Position numbers and translations under genes: made by a program
Source: Peptococcus simiae
GTDB lineage: Bacteria > Bacillota > Peptococcia > Peptococcales > Peptococcaceae
DNA length: 64,000 nt
Reading direction: 5' to 3'
NCBI RefSeq assembly: GCF_046097595.1
Contig: NZ_JBJUVG010000007.1
Coordinates: 1 to 64,000, forward strand
Shown: positions 34,065-42,210 of the stretch, one piece after another
Layout: each line of letters opens with the position of its first letter
Numbering within the stretch: the first letter of the stretch is position 1
The notes under the pieces: model-generated
What the model was told of the DNA's origin: nothing
Seen by the model: the letters and a program-made list of their open reading frames with translations, nothing else
Database searches by the model: none

Positions 34065-35375
34065 ATGCAACAAACGAAACATCAACAGGTTATTTCACAT
34101 ATTGAATCCTTACCCGTCGGTGAAAAGGTATCTGTCCGACAGTTGGCCCGGGAATTAGGGGTCAGCGAAGGGACGGTTTACCGGGCTATTAAGGACGCCG
34201 AGAACCAGGGCTATGTGACTTCTATACCCAAGGTCGGGACCCTTCGGATTGAAAAAAACAAGGAACGGACCATCGACACCCTGACTTACTATGAACTGAG
34301 CCTCCTCCTGGAGGGGCGGATCCTCCATGGGGAGAAGCACCGGGAAGAGGTGCCCAAGTCCTACCTGGTGGCCCTGTCGCCGGAGGATTTGAACAATGAC
34401 CGGCTCCATCCGCAGACGATGATTATTACAGATTTGAAACAGGACCAGGTGGTTAAGGCGGCCCTTGACAAGCGCTTTCCCCTGCTTTTAGGCAATGACA
34501 GCCGGACCGGGGACCAGGTTTTTCCGCGCCTCCATGAAGACCAGGTCATCGTTTCCTGTCCTTATGATATTTTTGAACTGATTTCCTTAATTAACCAGAC
34601 GATTTTTGAGCGGGTGAAACGGCGGGACTATGTCATGGTCGCGGATATCATGACGGAGGAGCCGGCTTACCTACGGGTCGATGACCATATTGAGGACTAC
34701 TTCCAACTCTGCAAGCAAACCCGCCACACCCACTTTCCGGTGGTGGATGAAAAGGGGAAACTGGCGGGTATTGTCACCGCCAGCTTGCTGGCCAACCGGG
34801 AGCCCTATTCCCGGATTGGGGATGCCATGGACCCCAACCCCCTCCTGGCCAAGCCCGATGACCTCATGAGCTACCTGGCCCGGCTCTTTGTCCTGGAAGG
34901 GACAGAGATTGTGCCGGTGGTTTCCCTTGACGATAGCCTGGCCGGTGTCGTGACCCGGCAGGATATTATTGTGGCCCTGCAGAGCACCCAAAAGCAGCCT
35001 CAATTTGGGGATACCACTGATATTGTTCTCTTGAGTGGCTTTGAATTAACCCAGCGGACTCCGCAAGTGGAGGTTAGCGGCCTGGTGACGGACTTCATGC
35101 TGGATGAGTATGGTGAAATGAGCATCGGGAGCCTATCTTCTATCTGTGCCCAAACGGCAACGGTGGGCTGCCGGGTGATGTTTAATGCCGTCTGCCAGCC
35201 GGAAGTGCAGAGCATCCAGCTGTATGAGCCCATTGTTGAAGGAATGACCATTAGAAATATTGTAGAGCTCTATCCCAAGCGGCAGGGGGAATATATTGGT
35301 AATATCAGGGTTGTTTCTGAAAACGATGTCGTTTTAGCCCTGTCCATGGTTTCCCTAACCAATCGAGAAAAGTAA
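34065..35375 (+). CDS. YtoI-like HTH/DRTGG/CBS/hotdog protein
   Basis: A 436-residue, four-part cytosolic protein: GntR-like winged HTH (about 1-65, VSVRQLARELGVSEGTVYRAIKDAENQGYV), DRTGG domain (about 70-185, with LGNDSRTGDQVF), a CBS pair (about 190-310, VADIMTEEPAYL and AGVVTRQDIIVAL) and a C-terminal hotdog (thioesterase-like) domain. This order matches B. subtilis YtoI. CBS/DRTGG domains sense adenine nucleotides in relatives; the output here is unknown, though the HTH suggests DNA binding. ATG at 34065 has GGGAGG upstream. Confidence 0.88.
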   Translation: MQQTKHQQVISHIESLPVGEKVSVRQLARELGVSEGTVYRAIKDAENQGYVTSIPKVGTLRIEKNKERTIDTLTYYELSLLLEGRILHGEKHREEVPKSYLVALSPEDLNNDRLHPQTMIITDLKQDQVVKAALDKRFPLLLGNDSRTGDQVFPRLHEDQVIVSCPYDIFELISLINQTIFERVKRRDYVMVADIMTEEPAYLRVDDHIEDYFQLCKQTRHTHFPVVDEKGKLAGIVTASLLANREPYSRIGDAMDPNPLLAKPDDLMSYLARLFVLEGTEIVPVVSLDDSLAGVVTRQDIIVALQSTQKQPQFGDTTDIVLLSGFELTQRTPQVEVSGLVTDFMLDEYGEMSIGSLSSICAQTATVGCRVMFNAVCQPEVQSIQLYEPIVEGMTIRNIVELYPKRQGEYIGNIRVVSENDVVLALSMVSLTNREK

Positions 35376-35378
35376 ATC

Positions 35379-35420
35379 AAAGACCCTATGTTTATTCCCG
35401 TAAACATAGGGTCTTTCTTT
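35379..35420 (+). terminator. Terminator of the YtoI-like gene
   Basis: Perfect 16-bp stem (35379-35394 with 35401-35416), TTCCCG loop, then CTTTTC. Confidence 0.92.
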
Positions 35421-35504
35421 TCGACAAACGTTGCCAAAGGGGCCTAAGCTTGGTAAGATAAAAATAACAGATAATTAAGTAAATTGCAGGGAGGGAGCGC
35501 AGAT

Positions 35505-36989
35505 ATGACGGACTTTGGTCAATGGATCGCCCAGGCTTACCCATCGCACATGAAGGCCTACCAGGAGGCCGGGGGGGCCCTAGGGCCTTGGGCCGAAAAT
35601 CATTTGCCCGCTGACTGGCCAGCCAGCTTTGAAGCCTTCTATGGGGCACCCTATGTCAGCCTGGCTGATGGGGAGGTTCTGGCCTTGACGGATGACTTTC
35701 AAGACCAGCTGGCCGGCAGCTACCTCCAGGCCCGGGTGGATGGTGTCCGCTACCTGGTTACTGCCGCCAGGACCCGCCCGTCCGATCTGCCCGGCGATGA
35801 CCTAGCCCTGGCTTTGACCGAGGAGACGGCTATCCACGTTGCCTTGTGGCAGCAGCTGGCTCCTCAGAAGTCCAGGCCGCCAGCCGGAGGGCGCCCGGTT
35901 TGGCTGGACCTGGACCAGCCGGCCCCAGGCGCTAATATTGAAAACCTCATTAGCCAAGTCCTGATCGCGGCCCTGGCGGCAGAGGCCAGCGACATCCATA
36001 TTGAGCCTGGCGACCGGTTGCTGGTCCGGATCCGCTGTCAGCGGGAGATGCAGACCCTCTGTCAGCTGGACCGGGCCTATGCGGAAAGTATGATCAACCG
36101 GCTCAAATTGGCCGGTCAGATGGATATTGGTGAGCATATCCTGCCCTTGGACGGGCACTTCAACATCCGCTACCGCCAGCAGCTGATTGACGTCCGGGTG
36201 GCCTCCCTGGCCACCAAAAACGGTGAAAAACTGGTGCTCAGACTCCTGCCGGCCATTTGGCAGGGTCGGTCCCTGGTCAGCCTGGGCTACAGGCCGGAAA
36301 GGGCGGCCCACTTACGCCAGTTGGTCCAGTCGCCCCATGGCCTGGTTATTTTAAGTGGGCCGACCAACAGCGGTAAAACCACTACCTTATACACCCTTTT
36401 AAATGAATTAAAGAATGACGGCCTGGTCTGTTATACCATTGAAGACCCGGTCGAAATCGACCTGTCGGGGGTTAACCAGATCCAGGTCAACCTGAGCCGG
36501 GACCTGGATTTCCCCCGGGCCCTGCGGGGCATCCTGCGGATGGACCCGGATGTCATCCTGGTGGGGGAACTGCGGGATGCGGAAACGGCCCAAATTGCCG
36601 TCCGGGCGGCCCTGACCGGCCATCTGGTGCTGACCACCCTCCATGCCTACGATGCCCACGCCGTCTTTCACCGGCTCCTGGACCTGGGTGTCTCCCGGGA
36701 CCTTATCGCCTCAGTCCTCTTGGCCAGTCAAAACCAAAGGCTCCTGCCCAGAAAAAGACCGGGGGATGCCTGCCAGACAGGAAGGGACGGGGCGGGGCTG
36801 GCCATTGTCGAAGAATGTTGGGTGCCGGATGAGGCAGATCGGGCGGGTATCCGGGCCGGCCTGTCCGGGGCGGACCTGCGCCGGCAGGCCCTTGAAAAGG
36901 GTTTCCTGCCTATGGAAGAGGACATCGCCTTAAAACTGGGTTTGGAGATTCTTGAAGGCCCGGCTGACCAGTCCTCACCCGGGAGGTAG
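35505..36989 (+). CDS. Pilus/secretion assembly ATPase (PilB/GspE family)
   Basis: Hexameric ATPase that drives pilin or pseudopilin assembly. The 494-residue protein has an N-terminal domain (EASDIHIEPGD marks its end near 155-165), Walker A G-P-T-N-S-G-K-T at about 285-292, the Asp box TIEDPVEI, Walker B ILVGELRD and the His box LTTLHAYDA. The C-terminal zinc tetracysteine of classical GspE/PilB is not visible. The ATG at 35505 follows GGGAGGG. First gene of a nine-gene pilus operon; 3 nt before the platform gene. Confidence 0.92.
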   Translation: MTDFGQWIAQAYPSHMKAYQEAGGALGPWAENHLPADWPASFEAFYGAPYVSLADGEVLALTDDFQDQLAGSYLQARVDGVRYLVTAARTRPSDLPGDDLALALTEETAIHVALWQQLAPQKSRPPAGGRPVWLDLDQPAPGANIENLISQVLIAALAAEASDIHIEPGDRLLVRIRCQREMQTLCQLDRAYAESMINRLKLAGQMDIGEHILPLDGHFNIRYRQQLIDVRVASLATKNGEKLVLRLLPAIWQGRSLVSLGYRPERAAHLRQLVQSPHGLVILSGPTNSGKTTTLYTLLNELKNDGLVCYTIEDPVEIDLSGVNQIQVNLSRDLDFPRALRGILRMDPDVILVGELRDAETAQIAVRAALTGHLVLTTLHAYDAHAVFHRLLDLGVSRDLIASVLLASQNQRLLPRKRPGDACQTGRDGAGLAIVEECWVPDEADRAGIRAGLSGADLRRQALEKGFLPMEEDIALKLGLEILEGPADQSSPGR

Positions 36990-36992
36990 ATC

Positions 36993-38204
36993 ATGAAAAT
37001 CTTCAAGTATACAGCCATGCGGCTCGATGGTCAGGTCCAGGAAGGGGAGAAGGCGGCTGCCTCGGTAACGGCCTTGGCAGATCTGCTCCAGGCAGAGGGC
37101 TACTACCTCTTAAGGGAAGAACCCTTGAGCTTGATTGACCGGGCCAAGCGCTGGCTGCTCATTGATGAAGAGGCCCTGATTTTCCTGCTGAGGCAGTTGG
37201 CCTTTATGCTGAAAAGCGGCATCCCGATGACCCGGGCCCTGACCTACCTGGAAAAGGATGCCCCGAAACGGTACAGCAAGATAATCTGCCAGGACCTCCT
37301 CCGGGGCTTGGGTAAGGGCTTGCCTATCCAGTTGGCCTGGCGGAATTCGGCCCTAAACCTACCGCCGGAAGTGGGCGACTGGCTGGAAATCGGCGACTTA
37401 ACCGGGGACCTAAGCCATGCCCTGGTCGCTGCAGCCGATGAATTGGCCGAAAGACGGCGGTTCAGGAAAAACCTTCAGCAGCAACTTTTCTACCCGGCCC
37501 TGGTGCTCTTACTCCTGGTCCTGTTCTTTAATTTATTGATTTTCCTTATCCTGCCCACCCTGGCCAGGACTTACGACCAATTGGGGGTGGCCCTGCCTCT
37601 AGCCTTGAAGCCCTTAGCCGGTCTGAACCATCTCTTTACCAGCCCGGGACCGGCCTTAGCTCTGGCCTTATCCCTACCTCTGGTGCTTTTGGCCGGCGGC
37701 CTGTGGTTGCTTCACCAGCCTGAAGCCAGAAAATGGGGCCAGGGGCTCTTGCGACAGGTGCCCGGCCTCAACCGCCTCTTAGCCTGGCGCTTGTATATCT
37801 CTTTTGCCGGTGGTCTGGGGCGGCTGCTCCAGGCCGGGGTCGGCCTGGAAAGGGGCCTGTACTTTTTGAGCAAACGGCAGCACTTAAGGCCTATCGAGGA
37901 GGGCATCGGCCAGGTGGTCAAGGACCTCTACAGCGGCCAGCCCCTCAGCAGGGCCGTCGGGCAATTGGATTTTGTCCCGGACCTGGCGGGAACCCTGCTC
38001 TATGCCGGAGAACAGGCGGGGAATCTGCCGGATGCCCTCCTGCAAACGGCAGACTACTATAGGGACCGGCTGGACATCGAGCAGCGTTTTCTCATGCGGA
38101 TTATCGAGCCCGTGGCGGTGGTTTTGTTAGGTGCTATGGTGCTGGCGGTGGCCCTGCTCTTTTTCCTGCCCCTGCTCGGCACCTATGACCGTTTTCTTGG
38201 ATAG
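36993..38204 (+). CDS. Pilus/secretion inner-membrane platform protein (PilC/GspF family)
   Basis: The 403-residue membrane platform that couples the ATPase to the growing fibre. Two GspF domains are visible: FLLRQLAFMLKSGIPMTRALTYL in the first half and RLLQAGVGLERGLYFLSKR in the second, each followed by hydrophobic helices (about 165-195, 215-245 and the C terminus). GGGAGG precedes the ATG. Partner of the preceding ATPase. Confidence 0.92.
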   Translation: MKIFKYTAMRLDGQVQEGEKAAASVTALADLLQAEGYYLLREEPLSLIDRAKRWLLIDEEALIFLLRQLAFMLKSGIPMTRALTYLEKDAPKRYSKIICQDLLRGLGKGLPIQLAWRNSALNLPPEVGDWLEIGDLTGDLSHALVAAADELAERRRFRKNLQQQLFYPALVLLLLVLFFNLLIFLILPTLARTYDQLGVALPLALKPLAGLNHLFTSPGPALALALSLPLVLLAGGLWLLHQPEARKWGQGLLRQVPGLNRLLAWRLYISFAGGLGRLLQAGVGLERGLYFLSKRQHLRPIEEGIGQVVKDLYSGQPLSRAVGQLDFVPDLAGTLLYAGEQAGNLPDALLQTADYYRDRLDIEQRFLMRIIEPVAVVLLGAMVLAVALLFFLPLLGTYDRFLG

Positions 38205-38212
38205 GAGGGCTT

Positions 38213-38524
38213 ATGAAACGTGCAGTGACTTTGCCGGAAGTCTTGATTGTCTTAGCCATTATGGCTACCCTGGTCCTTCTCCTGGCCCTGCGCCTGGGCG
38301 GCCTGGTTCAAACAGAAAGGGACCAGCGGATTGAGGCAGACCGGGCGCTACTGGTAACGGCAATGGAAGTGGCTGCGGCTGATGGCGTCCTGGCATCCGA
38401 CCAGGCGACCTTGGTCCAGAAGGGTTACCTAAAGGCGCCCCTGACAGACCCGGGGACCGGTCAGGCCTATGCCTGCTACTGGGATGGGGACCGGCCGGTC
38501 GTTCTAGCGAGGGAGACGGAATGA
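38213..38524 (+). CDS. Major-type prepilin, ComGC/GspG-like
   Basis: A 103-residue prepilin: short basic leader MKR-A, then V-T-L-P-E (Glu at +5) and a hydrophobic helix to about residue 30. LVQKGYLKAPLTDPGTGQAY resembles the ComGC/GspG C-terminal segment, so it is a good candidate for the main fibre subunit. Cleavage would follow Ala rather than Gly. AGGAGGG precedes the ATG. Processing needs a prepilin peptidase, which is not in this window. Confidence 0.85.
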   Translation: MKRAVTLPEVLIVLAIMATLVLLLALRLGGLVQTERDQRIEADRALLVTAMEVAAADGVLASDQATLVQKGYLKAPLTDPGTGQAYACYWDGDRPVVLARETE

Positions 38525-38525
38525 T

Positions 38526-38960
38526 ATGAAGAAACGAAGGGCCCTTACGCTCGTTGAGTGCCTCATGGTCCTCTTGATTATGTCCCTGCTGATCCTAATG
38601 ATTATGCCGGCCATGCAGGTCCCTCTGGCGCAAAAGATGATTGACCAGGAGGGGATGAAGCTCTACCAGGACCTGCGGACGGCCCAACTCCAGGTGGCCC
38701 GGGAGGGCGGCTATGCAGAGGTCCGGACCCAGCCCAACGGCTACACCATCCGCTTTCGGGATAATGACCGGCCGGACCAAGTCGTCCAGCTGAAAAGCAG
38801 GGTCTACCAGTCCGGCAGCCTGACCTTTCAGCAGGAGAACCGGGACAGCTCCCGGTCTTTTCCCTCCACCTTTACTCTCAAGTATAACCGTCAGCAAAGG
38901 TATATCATTGTAGACGCCGTTGGGCGGATTTACTACCGGCAAATATACCCCGGGAGGTAG
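38526..38960 (+). CDS. Prepilin, ComGD/GspH-like
   Basis: A 144-residue type IV prepilin-like protein with basic leader MKKRRA, then L-T-L-V-E and a 20-residue hydrophobic helix; the rest is a beta-rich domain typical of GspH/ComGD minor pilins. Cleavage after Ala with Glu at +5. Starts 1 nt after the previous stop. Likely a minor pilin at the fibre tip or priming complex. Confidence 0.82.
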   Translation: MKKRRALTLVECLMVLLIMSLLILMIMPAMQVPLAQKMIDQEGMKLYQDLRTAQLQVAREGGYAEVRTQPNGYTIRFRDNDRPDQVVQLKSRVYQSGSLTFQQENRDSSRSFPSTFTLKYNRQQRYIIVDAVGRIYYRQIYPGR

Positions 38961-38965
38961 TTCTT

Positions 38966-39286
38966 ATGAGAAAAAAAGCGACCACCCTCCTTGAAGTGAT
39001 TGTGGCCTTATTTATCCTGGCCGTCCTCCTTCTTGGCCTGCTACCGACCCTGGGACAGATGAGCCGTTGGGAGGACCGGATTAGCCAAGCCGACCAAGTG
39101 GACCGAGACCTAGTCAGGCTCCTGGACCAGGGCGAGGCAGGGGAGGGAACTCTCAGGAGTGGGGAGGCCTATCGCCTGGAAGTGAAAGACTTTGCTGAAG
39201 TGCCGGGCATGGAAGTGGTATCGGTGACCCTTGACCGGCCGGATGACCCGCTGGAACTGGTAACCCTACGGCAGGTGGAATCATGA
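38966..39286 (+). CDS. Prepilin, GspI/ComGE-like
   Basis: A 106-residue prepilin-like protein: leader MRKKA, then T-T-L-L-E and a hydrophobic helix (VIVALFILAVLLLGLLPTL), then a short soluble domain. The size and place between GspH- and GspJ-like genes suggest the GspI/PilV role. GGGAGG precedes the ATG and the stop overlaps the next start (ATGA). Confidence 0.8.
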   Translation: MRKKATTLLEVIVALFILAVLLLGLLPTLGQMSRWEDRISQADQVDRDLVRLLDQGEAGEGTLRSGEAYRLEVKDFAEVPGMEVVSVTLDRPDDPLELVTLRQVES

Positions 39287-39873
39287 AGCGGCGGGCCGGC
39301 TTCAGTTTTATAGAGGCCCTGGTGGCCCTGGTCATCAGCGGGATTGTCCTTTTGATGGCCAGCCAGTTTCTGGGGCAATTCAGTCGGATGAGCAGCCAGA
39401 TAGAGGAAGAGGTCCTCCTGCGGGACCAAATGACCTATGCCATGACCCGGCTGGCAACAGACTGCCGGGAGGCAGACGGGGTCCACCCGATGAGGGATGA
39501 TGCACCCCTGGCGGCCAACCGGGTCTACCTGTACAAACGGCTGGCCAAGCGGACCCCGATTAACTTTGGTGAGACCCAGCGGTATTATATTGAATATGGC
39601 TTGAACGAAAATACCCGCCGCACGGCTGAAGACCGGTTGGCCGGGGCTTATGTCGTCTATCGGTCCCAGCACAAGGATACTCTGGGCCGGAGTGACCGCC
39701 AGCCCCTGAATGCGGGCATGACGAAAGAGGGGTTCCAGGTCCGCTACTTAGATGAAAACGGTCAGGAGACGGCCCAGGCAGACCTGGTCACGGCCCTGGA
39801 AGTGGAACTGGTCGGGCGGACCCCTTCAGGTAAGGGGGTCCGTCAAAAACAAGTATTTCAGTTAGGGAGGTGA
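39283..39873 (+). CDS. Prepilin, GspJ/ComGF-like
   Basis: A 196-residue prepilin-like protein with leader MKRRAG, then F-S-F-I-E and a hydrophobic helix; it is the only one of the four with the usual Gly before the cleavage site. The larger C-terminal domain fits GspJ/PilW minor pilins. ATGA overlap with the previous gene shows coupled translation. Confidence 0.82.
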   Translation: MKRRAGFSFIEALVALVISGIVLLMASQFLGQFSRMSSQIEEEVLLRDQMTYAMTRLATDCREADGVHPMRDDAPLAANRVYLYKRLAKRTPINFGETQRYYIEYGLNENTRRTAEDRLAGAYVVYRSQHKDTLGRSDRQPLNAGMTKEGFQVRYLDENGQETAQADLVTALEVELVGRTPSGKGVRQKQVFQLGR

Positions 39874-39877
39874 GGGT

Positions 39878-40933
39878 GTGCCAAACCAAGATACATGGCT
39901 GTATGACCAAGTAGAGGGCCAGTGGAAAAGGGTTCCTTATCCCTCAGCGGGCCAGGACCCGCCCGGGGACCAAGCGGACCAAACCAGGCAAGGCCCTGGT
40001 CCTTTTAGATTCAAGTCGGATAAAGAGCAGTCCCTTGTCCTGGTACCGGCTGACTTTTGTAACTGGCAGCTGGTGACGGTTCCCAGTGCGGCCAGCCCCG
40101 AAAGCTGCCAAGACATGCTCATAAACCGGGCCGGTCATCTCAAGGCCGGTCCCGGTGGTTGGATCTACTACCGGCAGTTGGCAGCCGGCAGCCATCTAAG
40201 CCTATACAGCCTCTGCCATATGCGGAACCCCCTGCCCCTTCAAGACAGGTTGAAGATACGGGGCTACCGGCTCCTGCCTGAAGACCTTTACTACAGTGCC
40301 GGCTGGCCTGATGGCAGCGGCTACTATGAAGGCGGTGGCCTTGGCAGGTGGTTTGCCCAGGTCGAGGGCTTTGGGGCGCTTTTCCTGCCCATGGACCAAA
40401 GCGACCGTATCAGCCAGGCTAAAGAGACCCTCCAGGCCTTTGGCCTACTGACGGATGATGGCTTGCGGGAGACCAAGGGAGAAGGACCCCAAGGGGCGGC
40501 GGGCCTGCCCGGCACCACCCTACCCTTGACCCCGACGACCCAAAAACGGTTATGGATTGGGCTGGCGGCCCTGGTCCTGGTTGGCAGCCTCAGTCTGGTC
40601 CTCCTGCACTGGCAGGCCAACCGCCTGGCTGACCAGCTTGCCCAGCCGCCTATCCATGAGGCCGGCCAAGGGGCTTCGATGGAGGCCCTGGTTCCCTTTG
40701 CTGGCGGGCTCAAAGAAATTTATGCGGCAACCCTACCGGATATAGTGGTCAACCACTGGCAGGGGGAAGGTCAGCAGCTAACCCTCACCGGCGAGGCTCC
40801 CTCTCAGGACCGGCTTAAGACCTTTTGTGCCAAGGTCGAGGGCCTGAGTAAGGTCGACCAGGTTCGCCTCTTAGAGGCCGGCGAAAAGGACGGCCGCTGG
40901 CACTTTCAATTGATGATTACATTCGCCCCATAG
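39878..40933 (+). CDS. GspL/PilN-like assembly protein
   Basis: A 351-residue protein with a long cytosolic part (about 1-225), one membrane helix (LWIGLAALVLVGSLSLVLL, about 227-246) and a small C-terminal domain reading like the PilN/GspL ferredoxin fold (QLTLTGEAPSQDRLKTFCAKVEG). The layout cytosolic-TM-ferredoxin is that of GspL, or of PilM fused to PilN. Starts with GTG at 39878 after GGGAGG. Family call rests on topology and position, not on strong motifs. Confidence 0.62.
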   Translation: MPNQDTWLYDQVEGQWKRVPYPSAGQDPPGDQADQTRQGPGPFRFKSDKEQSLVLVPADFCNWQLVTVPSAASPESCQDMLINRAGHLKAGPGGWIYYRQLAAGSHLSLYSLCHMRNPLPLQDRLKIRGYRLLPEDLYYSAGWPDGSGYYEGGGLGRWFAQVEGFGALFLPMDQSDRISQAKETLQAFGLLTDDGLRETKGEGPQGAAGLPGTTLPLTPTTQKRLWIGLAALVLVGSLSLVLLHWQANRLADQLAQPPIHEAGQGASMEALVPFAGGLKEIYAATLPDIVVNHWQGEGQQLTLTGEAPSQDRLKTFCAKVEGLSKVDQVRLLEAGEKDGRWHFQLMITFAP

Positions 40934-40943
40934 GAGGTGGGCC

Positions 40944-41345
40944 ATGCCTGTTCGTAAACCTTTACTAATCGCCCTGATTCTCGTTCTGGGCCTCTTTTTT
41001 GCGGTTCAAATAGGGACCCAGGTGAGCCAGATCCAGGCCTACAAGGACCAGGTCAGTCGCCAGGAAACGGTATCGACCGGGGGCGACCGGTCGACCGGCC
41101 ACTGGCAGGCCTCGGACCTCCTGGATATGACCCACAAGGCCCAGGAAAAATTTGCCGTCGGCGCCCCGGACCTGACCTTTAACCCCCAGACCGGGCATAC
41201 CAGCCTTAGCCTTAAGGGTAAGACCGACCAGCTCCTGGATTTTTACCAATTCTTCGAAAAAAAGGCCCAGGTTTCTACCATCACGGACATGGAAATAAAG
41301 GAGGGGGAAGATGGGTCGACCCTGTCGGTTTCCTTTATCTGGTAG
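40944..41345 (+). CDS. PilO/GspM-like assembly protein
   Basis: A 133-residue protein with a membrane helix at residues 6-25, a short coiled linker and a C-terminal alpha-beta domain (TSLSLKGKTDQLLDFYQFFEKKAQV) like that of PilO/GspM. Follows the GspL/PilN-like gene, as PilO follows PilN. TAGGAGG precedes the ATG. It overlaps the next gene by 35 nt. Confidence 0.65.
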   Translation: MPVRKPLLIALILVLGLFFAVQIGTQVSQIQAYKDQVSRQETVSTGGDRSTGHWQASDLLDMTHKAQEKFAVGAPDLTFNPQTGHTSLSLKGKTDQLLDFYQFFEKKAQVSTITDMEIKEGEDGSTLSVSFIW

Positions 41346-42210
41346 GCAGCGGGCCGGGGCCCTCATCCTGGTTCTCTTTGTCTTTGCGGTGGTGATAGTG
41401 ATCCTCATGACAGGCCTGGCCCTGATCCGTTTTCAAGTGGCCAGTGGAGAAGCGGCCCGTGAGGACCTGGCTGTGACTAGCCTCCTGGATGGGGCCATTC
41501 GCGCAGCCCGCCAGGCCCTGCCGGAAGACCTGCCGGCGCCGGGGGCCGCCCTTACCTTATTTGATACAGACCTCTCCGCCAACCACCACATAGCGGCTTA
41601 TCTAAAGCGGGAGGACGCCTACCGGGTAGCCGTCCAGGCCCAAGCCCGGCAGGGGGATTCACCGGTCCGGACCCAGACCTGGAAATATTACGCTGTCCGT
41701 ACCCCTCATGCCCTGGACGGTAAAGATATTATGGTTTATGATTTGAATGGTAAGACAGATGGCTTTAGGGTCTGGCTGGTGCGTTATGGCCTGGGGCCCC
41801 TGGTGGTCACCCCGTCAGAAAAAGGGCCCAAGGATGACCTCAACCAGCTGGGTCAATACAGTGAACCGGAAGGCCTCCATGTGACCGGGGCCTTGACGGT
41901 CCAGGCCCCCCTGCGAGTCAATGGTGACCTGATTGTTAATGGGGACCTCCAACTGGCCGCCCCGGTCGAGGCTAAAAATATCTACCTGGATGGCCGGGTG
42001 ACGATAACCGGTGCCGGCCGGCTCAAGGCCGACCAGCTCTATGTCAATCCGGCGGAAGGGGCCCGGTTGGAAAATGACGAGGCCTTAATGGAAGCCATAG
42101 AGGCCGGAATCAGGTCCCATGACAAGGCACCCACTTACCATTACTATGACTTGGGCCTAGCCCCGAAGGAGAAGAAATGGATTATCAACAACGGCGAGCA
42201 GCGCTCGTAA
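41311..42210 (+). CDS. GspK/PilX-like pilus protein
   Basis: A 299-residue protein that starts with RQRAG then ALILVLFVFAVVIVILM, the GspK/PilX form of prepilin N terminus without Glu at +5. The second half contains repeated short beta-strand units (GALTVQAPLRVNGDLIVNGDLQ) that suggest a beta-helix or bactofilin-like fold. It overlaps the previous gene by 35 nt and the next (pepP) by 34 nt. Function inferred from location: a tip or minor component. Confidence 0.62.
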   Translation: MGRPCRFPLSGRQRAGALILVLFVFAVVIVILMTGLALIRFQVASGEAAREDLAVTSLLDGAIRAARQALPEDLPAPGAALTLFDTDLSANHHIAAYLKREDAYRVAVQAQARQGDSPVRTQTWKYYAVRTPHALDGKDIMVYDLNGKTDGFRVWLVRYGLGPLVVTPSEKGPKDDLNQLGQYSEPEGLHVTGALTVQAPLRVNGDLIVNGDLQLAAPVEAKNIYLDGRVTITGAGRLKADQLYVNPAEGARLENDEALMEAIEAGIRSHDKAPTYHYYDLGLAPKEKKWIINNGEQRS

